Below, piece after piece: positions 54,908 to 63,977 of a stretch of DNA of 64,000 bases. Within the stretch, counting starts at the first letter, position 1; each line of letters starts with the position of its first letter. The position numbers and the translations under genes were made by a program. The notes under the pieces were generated by a model. The model did no database searches. It saw only the letters and a program-made list of their open reading frames with translations, and was not told the origin of the DNA. This DNA comes from Terrabacter sp. Root181 (lineage in GTDB: Bacteria; Actinomycetota; Actinomycetes; Actinomycetales; Dermatophilaceae), in the NCBI RefSeq assembly GCF_001428505.1, contig NZ_LMHU01000010.1, positions 124,001-188,000 on the forward strand, given 5' to 3'.

Positions 54908-56575
54908 ATGGAGTTCGACCACGACGTCGTCGTCATCGGGTCCGGCTTCGGCGGCTCCGTCGCCGCGCTGCGCCTCGCCGAGAAGGGCTACCGCGTCCAC
55001 GTCTACGAGGCGGGCCGCCGCTTCGAGGACGACGACTTCGCCCGCACGAGCTGGGACGTGCGCCGCTACCTCTGGGCGCCGAAGCTCGGGCTCTTCGGCG
55101 TCCAACGCATCCACCGGCTGCCCGACTGCCTCGTCCTCGCGGGCGCCGGCGTCGGTGGTGGGTCGCTCAACTACGCCAACACGCTCTACGTGCCGCCGGC
55201 GCCGTTCTTCCGCGACCGCCAGTGGGGTCACATCACCGACTGGCAGGCCGAGCTCGCGCCGCACTACGCGACCGCGCAGCGCATGCTCGGAGTGACCGTC
55301 AACCCGTGCGACGGCCCGGTCGAGCAGCTGATGCGTGACACGGCCACCGACCTCGGCGTCGGCGACACCTTCCGCAAGACGCCGGTCGGAGTCTTCTTCG
55401 GCGAGCCCGGCAAGCGGGTCCCCGATCCCTACTTCGGCGGAGAGGGACCGTCTCGCACCGGGTGCACCGAGTGCGGCAACTGCATGGTCGGCTGCCGCGT
55501 CGGCGCCAAGAACACCCTCGTCAAGAACTACCTCGCGCTCGCCGAGCGGCGCGGGGTCACCATCGAGCCGCTGCGCACGGTGACTCGTGTGCGGCCGCTC
55601 GACCCGGCTGCGCCGGACCAGGGGTATGCCGTCACGACCGTCCGCAGCGGGTCGTGGGGTCGGCGGCGGGCCGGCGAGCACACCGTGACGGCCGGGCAGG
55701 TCGTCGTGGCTGCAGGGGCGTGGGGCACGGCCCAGCTGCTCCAGGCGATGAAGGCCGAGCCGGAGGGGCGGGGGCTGCCGCGCCTGTCCGAGGCGCTCGG
55801 CGAGCTGACCCGCACGAACTCCGAGGCCCTGGGTGGGGCGATGACCGCCCGTGTGCCCGAGGGTGTCGACCTGACACGTGGGGTCGCGATCACGTCGAGC
55901 TTCCACGTCAACGACACGACGCACGTCGAGAACTGCCGCTACGGCAAGGGTTCCAACCTCATGGGAGCGCTCGCGGTGATGCAGGTCGACGGTGGTGGAC
56001 GCGTACCCCGCTGGGTGCGGTTCGCCGGGACCGTCACGCGGCATCCAGGGGTCTTCGCCCGGTCCCTGTCGACCCGGCGCTGGAGCGAGCGCACCGTCAT
56101 CGCGCTCGTCATGCAGAGCAGCGACAACTCGATCAAGGTGCGGCGTCGGCGTGGCCTCCTCGGGTGGCACCTGACGTCGACGCAGGGCCACGGCGAGCCC
56201 AACCCGACCTACATCCCCGAGGGCAACGAGGCGGTGCGTGCGATGGCGGCCCGCCTCGAGCGCACGACGGGGGAGCGGGCCTGGCCCGGGTCGTCGGTCG
56301 GCGAGGTCCTCGACATCCCGATGACGGCGCACTTCCTCGGCGGCGCGGTCATCTCCGACTCGCCGGAGCGCGGGGTCGTCGACCCGTACCAGCGGGTGTG
56401 GGGCTATCCCGGCCTGCACGTGCTGGACGGGGCGGCCGTCTCGGCGAACCTCGGGGTCAACCCGAGCCTGACGATCACGGCCCAGGCCGAGCGGGCCGTG
56501 TCCCTGTGGCCGGCGCGCGGTGAGGCCGACCGGCGCCCCGCACAGGGCGAGGCCTACCGCCTCGTCGACGCCTGA
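54908..56575 (+). CDS. GMC-type FAD oxidoreductase (cholesterol-oxidase-like)
   Basis: A 555-residue flavoprotein. VVVIGSGFGGSVAALRLAEKG (about 7-27) binds FAD. GAGVGGGSLNYANTLY is the second FAD contact, and GAAVSANLGVNPSLTITAQAERA closes the fold as in GMC oxidoreductases near cholesterol oxidase. ECGNCMVGCRVGAKNTL contains three cysteines resembling the ferredoxin-like insertion of this subgroup. The substrate may be a sterol or other alcohol. TAGGGT (54896-54901) lies six bases before the ATG, so a leaderless mRNA is likely. Confidence 0.88.
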   Translation: MEFDHDVVVIGSGFGGSVAALRLAEKGYRVHVYEAGRRFEDDDFARTSWDVRRYLWAPKLGLFGVQRIHRLPDCLVLAGAGVGGGSLNYANTLYVPPAPFFRDRQWGHITDWQAELAPHYATAQRMLGVTVNPCDGPVEQLMRDTATDLGVGDTFRKTPVGVFFGEPGKRVPDPYFGGEGPSRTGCTECGNCMVGCRVGAKNTLVKNYLALAERRGVTIEPLRTVTRVRPLDPAAPDQGYAVTTVRSGSWGRRRAGEHTVTAGQVVVAAGAWGTAQLLQAMKAEPEGRGLPRLSEALGELTRTNSEALGGAMTARVPEGVDLTRGVAITSSFHVNDTTHVENCRYGKGSNLMGALAVMQVDGGGRVPRWVRFAGTVTRHPGVFARSLSTRRWSERTVIALVMQSSDNSIKVRRRRGLLGWHLTSTQGHGEPNPTYIPEGNEAVRAMAARLERTTGERAWPGSSVGEVLDIPMTAHFLGGAVISDSPERGVVDPYQRVWGYPGLHVLDGAAVSANLGVNPSLTITAQAERAVSLWPARGEADRRPAQGEAYRLVDA

Positions 56576-56775
56576 GGGCGCGCGTGGAGCCCCGCAGGGC
56601 GCCGGAGCTGAGGGAGGGTGAGGCCGTCACCCCTCAGAGACGGCCCCACCCGGCGGTGCGGGCTAGCAACCGGTCGAGAAACAGCCCGGCACCGCGCTGA
56701 CAACGACCCAGCCACAAGGGGGTTACGGCATCTGTCATTAATTAGCCGAGATCCTCGGAAGCCGTGTCGAGCGGC

Positions 56776-56823
56776 GTGACGACGGGGCCACTCGACCAGT
56801 GGGTCGAGTGGCCCCGTCGTCAC
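56776..56823. terminator. Perfect 22-bp-stem bidirectional terminator
   Basis: Arms 56776-56797 and 56802-56823 are perfectly complementary with a four-base loop. It lies between the convergent GMC and ABC exporter genes. The gap before it (56576-56775) has an odd A+T-rich spot, TCATTAATTAGCC near 56735, and nothing else I can name. Confidence 0.85.
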
Positions 56824-56852
56824 AGGTGTCCCGGCTGGAGCCGGGGCGGCGG

Positions 56853-58628
56853 TCAGCGGGCGGGCTGGGGCTCGTCGCGCCACGAGCGCCACAGTGCGGC
56901 ATACGCGCCGTCGGCCTCGAGCAGCTCCTCGTGCGAGCCGATCTCGCTGATCCGACCGTCCTCGACGACGCAGACGCGGTCGGCGTCGTGCGCCGTCATG
57001 AGGCGGTGCGCGATGGCGACGACCGTGCGCCCCTCGACGACCGCGGCGAGCGAGCGCTCGAGGTGCCGGGCCGCGCGCGGGTCGAGCAGCGAGGTCGCCT
57101 CGTCGAGCACCAGCGTGTGCGGGTCGGCGAGGACGAGCCGCGCCAGGGCGAGCTGCTGGGCCTGCGGCTCGGTGAGGCGGTGGCCACCCGAGCCGACGAC
57201 GGTGTCGAGACCCTCGGGCAGCTCGAGCGCCCAGCCGCGGGCGTCGACGGCGGCCAGTGCGTCGAGCAGCTGCTCGCGCGAGGCCTCCGGCCGGGCGAGG
57301 CGCAGGTTGTCCTCGAGCGACCCGACGAAGACGTGGTGCTCCTGCGTCACGAGGGCGACCTGACCGCGCAGCTGGGCGAGCTCGAGGTCGACGAGGCGCA
57401 CGCCGCCGACGTCGACGCGTCCCTCGCGGGGACCGTCGATGCCGGCCATGAGCCGCCCGAGCGTCGACTTGCCGGCTCCGGACGGCCCGACGATGGCGAG
57501 CCGCTCACCGGGTCGGAGGTCGAGCGAGACGCCGCGCAGCACGTCGCGGCCCGCGCGGTAGGAGTAGTGGACGTCCTCGACCTCGAGGTGGTCGTCCTCG
57601 GGCACCTCGCCGGTCGCTGCGCGGTCGGCCGGGACGTCGGCGATCCCGATGACGCGGGCGAGCGACGTCGCACCGACCTGGATCTCGTCGAGCCACGAGA
57701 TGAGCTCGTCGAGCGGACCGGCCATCTGCTGGACGTAGAGCGCCACGGCCGTGACCGTCCCGGCCGTCGCGACGTCCTTGGAGATGAGGAAGCCGCCCCA
57801 GAGCAGGGTCACCGCGACAGGCGCGAAGAAGGCGAACTCGACGGACGGGAACCACCGCATGCGCAGCTTCAGCGTGTAAAGCTCGGCGTCGTAGCAGTCG
57901 TGCAGGGCGTCGTCCATGCGGCGTCGGCGGCGGCCCCGCAGGCCGAGGGCGTCGACGGTGCGGGCACCGTCGGCCGACTCGGTGACGACGCCGTTGAGGA
58001 CGGCGTACGTCGCCCGCTCGCGCAGGTAGCCGTCGGGCGCGTACCGCAGGTAGCGCCGCGTGGAGATCACGAGGATCGGCACGCCGACGACGATCGCCAG
58101 CGCCACCTGCCAGCCGGTGAGGAAGGCGGCGACGACGGTGATCGCCGTCGTGACGGCGCCGACGAAGATCGACGGGATGCCGAAGCGGATGACGTGCGAG
58201 AGGGCCTCGACGTCGTTCGTCGTCCGCGAGACGAGGTCGCCGGTGCCGGCGCGCTCGACGGTCGACAGGGGAAGCTCGACGACCCGACCCATGAACTGCT
58301 CGCGCAGCTCGGCGAAGATCGTCTCGCCCATGACGAACGAGGCCCGGCGGGCGAACCACGTGACGACCGTCTGCACGACCACGGCACCCGCGATCCACAG
58401 CGCGAGCCGGTTGACGACGTCGAGCGACCGCCCGTGGCTGATCTCGTCGACGAGCAGGCCGATGACGCGGGGGGCCACGAGCGCCGCGCAGGCGGCGACG
58501 GCGTGCAGGCCGATGACCATGAGCAGGCTGCCCCGGTGCCGGCGGAGCAGCCCACGGGTGTGGTCCTTGACCGAGACCATGTCGGCCACGGGAAGGGTGC
58601 GCGTGGTCGGCGCTGGTGTCAGCGACAT
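56853..58628 (-). CDS. ABC exporter half-transporter, subunit with intact Walker A/B
   Basis: A 591-residue half-transporter with six transmembrane helices (about 35-310) and an ATPase domain. Walker A GPSGAGKST (about 380), Q-loop LVTQEHHVF, Walker B TLVLDEATSLLD and H-loop AIAHRL are intact, but the signature is LTEPQ instead of LSGGQ. The partner has the reverse defects. In a head-to-tail dimer this subunit's Walker sites meet the partner's good signature, giving one working ATP site. Its ATG shares one base with the partner's stop. Substrate unknown. Confidence 0.93.
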   Translation of the reverse strand: MSLTPAPTTRTLPVADMVSVKDHTRGLLRRHRGSLLMVIGLHAVAACAALVAPRVIGLLVDEISHGRSLDVVNRLALWIAGAVVVQTVVTWFARRASFVMGETIFAELREQFMGRVVELPLSTVERAGTGDLVSRTTNDVEALSHVIRFGIPSIFVGAVTTAITVVAAFLTGWQVALAIVVGVPILVISTRRYLRYAPDGYLRERATYAVLNGVVTESADGARTVDALGLRGRRRRRMDDALHDCYDAELYTLKLRMRWFPSVEFAFFAPVAVTLLWGGFLISKDVATAGTVTAVALYVQQMAGPLDELISWLDEIQVGATSLARVIGIADVPADRAATGEVPEDDHLEVEDVHYSYRAGRDVLRGVSLDLRPGERLAIVGPSGAGKSTLGRLMAGIDGPREGRVDVGGVRLVDLELAQLRGQVALVTQEHHVFVGSLEDNLRLARPEASREQLLDALAAVDARGWALELPEGLDTVVGSGGHRLTEPQAQQLALARLVLADPHTLVLDEATSLLDPRAARHLERSLAAVVEGRTVVAIAHRLMTAHDADRVCVVEDGRISEIGSHEELLEADGAYAALWRSWRDEPQPAR

Positions 58629-60376
58629 CAGTCCTCCTCTCCTCGGACGACGGTGCGTCGGTAGTCGGGTTCGTCGGCCATGAGCCGACTGTGGGTGCCG
58701 GTCGCGGCGACCGTGCCCCCGCGCAGGAAGACGACGTGGTCGGCCTGGTCGAGGATGAGCGGGCTCGCGGACATGACGACCGTCGTGCGGCCGGCCCGAG
58801 CCGCGGTGAGGCGCCCGGCGATGCGGGCCTCGGTGTGGGCGTCGACGGCGCTCGTCGGCTCGACGAGCACGAGGGTGTCGGCGCCGGTCAGCAGCGCGCG
58901 GGTCAGCGCGAGGCGCTGGCGCTGGCCGCCGGAGAAGGCGCGGCCGCGCTCCTCGACCTCGTTGTCGAGGCCACCCGGCAGGGCCTCGAGCACGTCGTCG
59001 CCGCTCGCGACGGAGAGGGCATCGAGGATGGAGGCGTCGTCGTGGTCGCCCCACGGGTCGAGCTCGTCGCGCAGCGTGCCGGTGAAGAGGCGCGGGTCGG
59101 TCTCCGAGACGACGACGCGCCGCCGCACCTCGGCCAGGGAGGCGTCGGCCAGGCGCGTGCCGTCGAGCCGCACGTCGGTCTCGGCGGCGCCGAAGCGGCC
59201 GAGCCGGTCGGCGAGGGCCGCGGACTCCTCCGGACGTGCCGACACCACGACGGTGAACCGGCCCGGCTCGATGGTGACGCCACTGCGGGGGTCGTAGAGG
59301 CGGGCGGGTCCGCTCGGCAGCGGCTGGGCGTCCGGCGTCTCGACGTCGTCGGGCTCGACACGCAGGATCTTCGTCAGCTTGCGGGCGCCGATGTGGGCCC
59401 GCGTGGCCCGGTCGACCATCTCCGTCGCCGTGCGCAGGGGGATGACGAGGAAGGCCGTGTAGCCGTAGAACGCGACGAGCTGGCCCGCCGTGATCTCGCC
59501 GTCGATGGCGAAGCGCGCGCCCAGCCACACGACGACGAGGACGAAGAGGCCCGGGAGCAGCACCTGGGCCGCGTCGAGGGCCGCCTGGTAGCCGGCCACC
59601 CGGTTGCCCACCTGGCGCACGGACTGCGACTGGACGGCATACCTGCGCAGGAACGTGTGCTCGCCGCCGATGCCGCGCAGCACGCGCAGGCCGGCGACGG
59701 TGTCGGCGCCGAGCCCGATGAGCTTGCCGGACTCCTCGCGCTGGGCGAGCTGGCGGGCCTGGAGCGGGCGGACGATGAAGGTGAGGCACGCGACGAGCAC
59801 CGGCACCCCGATGAGCACGACGAGGCCGAGCGGCGTCGAGGCGCCGAGGAGGATGAGCGCGACGACGACGTAGGACACGACCGCACCGGCGAATCGCGCT
59901 GACACGTCGTAGAGCCCGCCGATGCGCATCGCGTCGGAGCTGACGGTCGCGACGACGTCGCCGGTCGGGACCGAGCGCGTCAGGGCCTCACCGGTGTCGG
60001 CGGCCTTGTGGCCGATGAGCTGGGCCGAGCGGAAGGCGCCCTGCATCCAGTTGGCCACGGCGTACTTGTGCCGCATGGCGCCGGACAGGGCGCTGATGGT
60101 CACGAGGCCCAAGAGGATGCCGCACCAGAGGACGAGCGACCCGGCGTCGCCGCCGATGATGCCCTCGTCGATGGCCTTGCCCATCGCGGCGGGGAAGAGG
60201 GCCTGGCTGACGAGCCACACGATGCCGAAGGCGATGGCGACCACGAGGGTGCGCCACTGGCCCTTGCCGACCCACCGGAGGTATGCCGTCGGGCTGGTCA
60301 GGTCTGGAGTGCCTGGGTCGGCATGGGGCAGCGAGATCACTTGGTTCATTTTACGTTCGGCGAGGGTGTGCCTCAT
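58628..60376 (-). CDS. ABC exporter half-transporter, subunit with degenerate ATP-binding motifs
   Basis: A 582-residue partner of the following gene, with six transmembrane helices and an ATPase domain. The signature SGGQRQR is intact. Walker A is replaced by SARPEESAA (no Lys), the Q-loop Gln by Thr (SETDPRLF), the Walker B Asp by Val (LVLVEPTSAVD) and the H-loop His by Ser (VVMSASPL). This side thus lends only its signature. I chose ATG 60376, since the -10 element of the MerR-type promoter rules out the TTG at 60418; ATG 60349 is possible. Confidence 0.9.
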   Translation of the reverse strand: MRHTLAERKMNQVISLPHADPGTPDLTSPTAYLRWVGKGQWRTLVVAIAFGIVWLVSQALFPAAMGKAIDEGIIGGDAGSLVLWCGILLGLVTISALSGAMRHKYAVANWMQGAFRSAQLIGHKAADTGEALTRSVPTGDVVATVSSDAMRIGGLYDVSARFAGAVVSYVVVALILLGASTPLGLVVLIGVPVLVACLTFIVRPLQARQLAQREESGKLIGLGADTVAGLRVLRGIGGEHTFLRRYAVQSQSVRQVGNRVAGYQAALDAAQVLLPGLFVLVVVWLGARFAIDGEITAGQLVAFYGYTAFLVIPLRTATEMVDRATRAHIGARKLTKILRVEPDDVETPDAQPLPSGPARLYDPRSGVTIEPGRFTVVVSARPEESAALADRLGRFGAAETDVRLDGTRLADASLAEVRRRVVVSETDPRLFTGTLRDELDPWGDHDDASILDALSVASGDDVLEALPGGLDNEVEERGRAFSGGQRQRLALTRALLTGADTLVLVEPTSAVDAHTEARIAGRLTAARAGRTTVVMSASPLILDQADHVVFLRGGTVAATGTHSRLMADEPDYRRTVVRGEED

Positions 60377-60403
60377 GCCATTTTCCGTCGGGCTCACCGC
60401 CCG

Positions 60404-60434
60404 ACCGTAGGAACTCAAGCAGGCTTGAGGTCAA
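60404..60434 (-). promoter_or_regulatory. MerR/SoxR-type promoter of the ABC exporter
   Basis: On the minus strand TTGACC (60429-60434) and TACGGT (60404-60409) are 19 bases apart, the over-long spacer typical of MerR-family promoters. The spacer contains the dyad CTCAAGC-AG-GCTTGAG (60414-60429). The 18 bases 60413-60430 fit the SoxR-box consensus CCTCAAG-N4-CTTGAGG at all but one fixed position. No merR-type gene is in the window. Confidence 0.8.
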
Positions 60435-60462
60435 ACCGAGGGCGTATGCCGCTGGGCCGGCG

Positions 60463-60828
60463 TCAGCGCGTCGGGTCCCAGCCGGAGCGGTCGAGCGCGT
60501 CGGAGAGCTCGTCGACCTCGAGGGTGTCGGTGTCGACGCAGCGGTTGCGGTAGGCCGCACGCCCGACGAGGTGCGCCGAGACGGGCGAGGTGAAGAACTG
60601 GGTCGCCGCGAGCAGGACGAGGGTCGTGACGGCGGCCCACGTGCGCAGGGTCAGGGCGAGACCGGTCAGGATGAGGATGAGCCCGAGGGTCTGCGGCTTC
60701 GTGGCCGCGTGCAGCCGCGACAGCGTGTCGGGGAAGCGGATCAGGCCGACGGCGCCGGCGAGGCAGAGGAACGACCCGAGCAGGAGGCACACGGCCCCGG
60801 CGACATCGAGCACCGATGACCACGTCAT
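60463..60828 (-). CDS. mnhG: Monovalent cation/H+ antiporter subunit G
   Basis: A 121-residue membrane protein with three helices; FLCLAGAVGLIRFPDTLSRLHAATKPQTLGL is the family core. It is the last gene of the Mrp/Mnh operon, whose product exchanges sodium or other cations for protons. Its ATG overlaps the mnhF stop by four bases. A GTATGCCG octamer lies 13 bases beyond its stop. Confidence 0.95.
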   Translation of the reverse strand: MTWSSVLDVAGAVCLLLGSFLCLAGAVGLIRFPDTLSRLHAATKPQTLGLILILTGLALTLRTWAAVTTLVLLAATQFFTSPVSAHLVGRAAYRNRCVDTDTLEVDELSDALDRSGWDPTR

Positions 60829-61151
60829 GACTGCTCACGCTCCTCTCGCGGCTCGGGGTGCTCGCGCACGACGCCCTCCGGCTCGTCCGGCTCGTCGGAG
60901 TCCCGGGAGAGGAAGCGGGTGACGGCCACTCCGCCGACGAAGCCCACGAGCCCGAGGATCATGAGCAGGGGGAGGTAGGTCGTCGTGCGCTGGCGCGCCG
61001 ACTCGAGGGCGACCCCGGCGATGACGACGACGAGGAGGATCTCGGCGGCGACGATGCGGTCGAGGTTGCTCGGCCCGCGGAAGAGACGCACGAGGACGAG
61101 CGCCGCCGCGGCGCCGAGCATGGCGAGCGAGATGCCGAGGACGACGGTCAC
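60825..61151 (-). CDS. mnhF: Monovalent cation/H+ antiporter subunit F
   Basis: A 108-residue membrane protein with three helices. LVRLFRGPSNLDRIVAAEIL is the family core with the conserved Asp. An acidic C-terminal tail of about 25 residues (DSDEPDEPEG) extends beyond most homologues. GTG 61151 overlaps the mnhE stop by four bases, as at every junction in this operon. Confidence 0.94.
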   Translation of the reverse strand: MTVVLGISLAMLGAAAALVLVRLFRGPSNLDRIVAAEILLVVVIAGVALESARQRTTTYLPLLMILGLVGFVGGVAVTRFLSRDSDEPDEPEGVVREHPEPREEREQS

Positions 61152-61861
61152 GGGAGGTCCTTCCCGTCGGTGGGATCGGTCGGCTCCGGGTGCTCGGGGG
61201 CGTCGGGGGCGTCGGGGGCGTCGGGGGCGTCGGGGGCGTCGGGGGCGTCGGGGGCGTCGCCGGTGTCACCCGAAGCCGTGGGCCACGGCCCGTCGGTCTC
61301 GAGGGCGGCGATCTCCTGGCGCGAGCCGAGGGCGCGCACGACGCGCCGCTCGACGGCGAGGACGCGGGCACGCTGCGCCTCGATGGCGCCCTCGCGCTCG
61401 ACGTCGAGCAGGTGCAGGTAGAGGACCGACGTAGAGCGCCGCGCGTCGACGACGACGGATCCGGGCACGAGCGCCACGAGCTCGGCGGTCAGGGTGAGGT
61501 AGAAGTCGGAGCGCGAGCGCAGCTGCACCTCGATGACGGCGTTGCGCGGGCTGCGCCGGCCGAAGGCGAGCCGCATGACCTGCCACGACGCGCCGACGAG
61601 GTCGACGAGGAACTGGCCGATGAGGAGCAGCACGCGGTGCGGTCGCAGACGCCCGTGGAACTCGATCGACGGCAGCGGGAAGGCGTAGGTGACGAGGAGC
61701 CCGACGAGGACGCCGTTGACGACGTTGCCCCATGACAGGCGGTCCCAGAGCAGCACCCACGCGAGGGCGATCGTCGCGACGGCGCGAGGCTGGAGCACCC
61801 GGCGCCGACGTCGGGGTGTCTCGGGTCCGCGCGGGGCGGTCGCCATGCGGAGGTCGGTCAT
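61148..61861 (-). CDS. mnhE: Monovalent cation/H+ antiporter subunit E with DAP-repeat tail
   Basis: A 237-residue protein. Two or three helices near the N-terminus (LAWVLLWDRLSWGNVVNGVLVG) and SRSDFYLTLTAELVALVPGSVVVD mark MnhE. After the domain ends near residue 195 there is an acidic tail with seven Asp-Ala-Pro repeats, coded by seven exact copies of a 9-bp unit (61196-61259). The tail is not part of the family fold and may vary in length among strains. Confidence 0.93.
   Translation of the reverse strand: MTDLRMATAPRGPETPRRRRRVLQPRAVATIALAWVLLWDRLSWGNVVNGVLVGLLVTYAFPLPSIEFHGRLRPHRVLLLIGQFLVDLVGASWQVMRLAFGRRSPRNAVIEVQLRSRSDFYLTLTAELVALVPGSVVVDARRSTSVLYLHLLDVEREGAIEAQRARVLAVERRVVRALGSRQEIAALETDGPWPTASGDTGDAPDAPDAPDAPDAPDAPDAPEHPEPTDPTDGKDLP
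61196..61259 (-). repeat. 9-bp coding tandem repeat in mnhE
   Basis: Seven exact copies of GGGGGCGTC (plus strand view) code for Asp-Ala-Pro repeats in the MnhE tail. Such exact copies are prone to slippage in steps of three residues without frame loss. Confidence 0.92.
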
Positions 61862-63495
61862 CGGCGCACCTCCACGGGCAGGACGCTCGTGACGTAGGGG
61901 TCGCGGCTCATGAGGTCGGTGGCCGCACGCTGGGTGTAGGCGAAGAGCGGTCCGGCGACGGCGGTGATGAGCAGCCCGACGAGCGTCATCGCGGCCGTGG
62001 CGCCGAGCATCGTGCGGGGCAGCGCCCGGGGGCGCGTGTCGAGCAGCAGGGCGCCGGCCGACTCGGTGGCGGGGTCGGTGTCCGGTTCGCCGTCGCGGGT
62101 GTGGTCACGGGGTGCGTCTGCCGACCCGGTCGAGCGTGGGGCGTCGGCCAGGGTGCGCCAGAAGGCCTGGCTCCACACCTTGGTCAGGGCATAGAGCGTG
62201 AGCAGGCTCGTCACGATGCCGCCGACGACGAGCAGCCACGCCAGCGGGGTGCCGAGCTCGATGCCGGCGTCGAGCAGCCCGACCTTGGCGAGGAAGCCCG
62301 AGAGCGGCGGGATGCCCGAGAGGTTCATCGCCGAGACGAAGAAGAGGGTCGCGAGCACGGGGGAGGCGACGGCGAGCCCACCGAGCCGGTCGAGCGACGT
62401 CGTGCCCGCGAGGCGTTCGACGAGGCCGGTGATGAGGAAGAGCGCGGTCTGGATCGTGATGTGGTGGGCGACGTAGAAGATGGCGCCGGCGGTGCCCTCG
62501 GGCGTGGCGAGCGCGATGCCGAAGATCATGTAGCCGATGTGGCTGACGAGCGTGAACGACAGGATCCTCTTGAGGCCGGACTGCGAGACGGCGCCGAGGA
62601 TGCCGATCACCATCGTCAGCAGGGCGGCCCACATGAGCAGGCCCTGCAGGGGCGAGTCGGGGAAGAGCAGCGTCTGGGTGCGGATGATCGCGTAGACCCC
62701 GACCTTCGTCAGCAGTCCGGCGAAGACCGCCGTCACCGGCGCCGGGGCGGTCGGGTAGCTGTCGGGCAGCCACGCCGACATCGGGAAGACGGCGGCCTTG
62801 ATCGCGAAGGCGGTGAGCAGCGAGAGCTGCAGGACGAGCGCGACTCCGGGCGCGAGGTCCCCGATCCGGATCGCCAGCTGGGCGAGGTTGACGGTGCCCG
62901 TGGCGGCATACGCGGCGGCGATGGCGACGAGGAAGAGCGCCGAGCTGAGCAGGCTGACGACGACGTACGTCGTGCCGGCATGGATGCGTGCAGCCGACCC
63001 GCCGAGCGTGATGAGGACGTAGGAGCTGAAGAGGAGGATCTCGAAACCGACGAAGAGGTTGAAGAGGTCGCCGGCGAGGAAGGCGTTGGCGACGCCGGCC
63101 GACAGCACGAGGTAGGTCGGGTGGAAGATCGTGAGCGGCGTCTCGCTCTCGGTCTCGTCGTCGCTGTCGGCCTGGCCCTGGCCGATCGCGAAGACCAGGA
63201 CGAGCAGCGTGACGATGCCGGACACTAGCAGCATGAGGGCGCTGAGGCGGTCGGCGACGAGGGAGATGCCGAGGGGCTCCTGCCAGGCCCCGAGCCACAG
63301 CACCTGAGGACCGTTGACGTCCGTCTGCCAGACGAGGACGCCCGCGACGGCGACCACCGCGGCGAGCACGGCGATGCTGACGCCGCGCTGCAGACGGGGC
63401 GACCGGCGGAAGGCGAGTGTCAGAGCCGCCCCGAGGAGCGGGAGCAGCACCGGCATCGGCACGAGGTCGGGCACCGGGAAGTCGGTCGGGCTCAT
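61858..63495 (-). CDS. mnhD: Monovalent cation/H+ antiporter subunit D
   Basis: A 545-residue proton-pumping-type subunit related to respiratory complex I antiporter-like subunits, with about 14 helices. LSAGVANAFLAGDLFNLFVGFEILLFSSYVL holds the conserved Glu, and AAVFPMSAWLPDSYPTAPAPVTAVFAGLLTKVGVYAI holds the conserved Lys and Pro-rich turns. A charged loop of about 45 residues near 445-490 precedes the last helix. The start and stop overlap their neighbours by four bases. Confidence 0.96.
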   Translation of the reverse strand: MSPTDFPVPDLVPMPVLLPLLGAALTLAFRRSPRLQRGVSIAVLAAVVAVAGVLVWQTDVNGPQVLWLGAWQEPLGISLVADRLSALMLLVSGIVTLLVLVFAIGQGQADSDDETESETPLTIFHPTYLVLSAGVANAFLAGDLFNLFVGFEILLFSSYVLITLGGSAARIHAGTTYVVVSLLSSALFLVAIAAAYAATGTVNLAQLAIRIGDLAPGVALVLQLSLLTAFAIKAAVFPMSAWLPDSYPTAPAPVTAVFAGLLTKVGVYAIIRTQTLLFPDSPLQGLLMWAALLTMVIGILGAVSQSGLKRILSFTLVSHIGYMIFGIALATPEGTAGAIFYVAHHITIQTALFLITGLVERLAGTTSLDRLGGLAVASPVLATLFFVSAMNLSGIPPLSGFLAKVGLLDAGIELGTPLAWLLVVGGIVTSLLTLYALTKVWSQAFWRTLADAPRSTGSADAPRDHTRDGEPDTDPATESAGALLLDTRPRALPRTMLGATAAMTLVGLLITAVAGPLFAYTQRAATDLMSRDPYVTSVLPVEVRR

Positions 63496-63977
63496 GGGCG
63501 TCGTGGGCTCCCGTCGTCTGCCGCGAGCTCGTCGGACGTCGTCGTCGACTCCTCGGACGGGTCGTACGTCGAGGACGTCTGGTCCTCGAGGGCGAGGCGC
63601 TGGATGTGCGCGTCCTCGGTGTCGTCGGGGACGTCGTCGGTGCCGGAGATCTGCCAGAGCCGGTAGGACAGGGCGAGCAGGAAGCCGATGGTCGCGAGCG
63701 AGATGACGATGGCAGTGAGCACCATGGCCTGGGGGAGTGGGTCGCTGATCGCTGCCGGGTCCTCACCGACGAACGGGGCGCGTCCGGCGCGGCCGCTGAT
63801 GACGAGGTAGAGCACCGCGATGCCGTTGCCGATGAGCACCATGCCGAGCAGGACGCGCACGAGGCTGCGGTCGAGGGCCAGGGCGGTGCCGGCGGCGACC
63901 AGGCCCACGGTGACCAGCACGAGGGTGATGTTCGGCTGCAGCGTCGACTCGATGAGGGTGGGGGCCATGGCCGTCAT
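63492..63977 (-). CDS. mnhC: Monovalent cation/H+ antiporter subunit C
   Basis: A 161-residue subunit related to complex I NuoK, with three helices: LVLVTVGLVAAGTALALDRSLVRVLLGMVLIGNGIAVLYLV and DPLPQAMVLTAIVISLATIGFLLAL are the family marks. It adds an acidic tail of about 45 residues. The ATG overlaps the stop of the upstream mnhA-type gene. Confidence 0.95.
   Translation of the reverse strand: MTAMAPTLIESTLQPNITLVLVTVGLVAAGTALALDRSLVRVLLGMVLIGNGIAVLYLVISGRAGRAPFVGEDPAAISDPLPQAMVLTAIVISLATIGFLLALSYRLWQISGTDDVPDDTEDAHIQRLALEDQTSSTYDPSEESTTTSDELAADDGSPRRP

Noticed and set aside
56853-60376. Sequencing errors or frameshift as the cause of the lost Walker and signature motifs in the ABC exporter
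   Set aside because: Both frames run unbroken with normal codon use, and the losses are complementary between subunits, as expected for a real asymmetric dimer.
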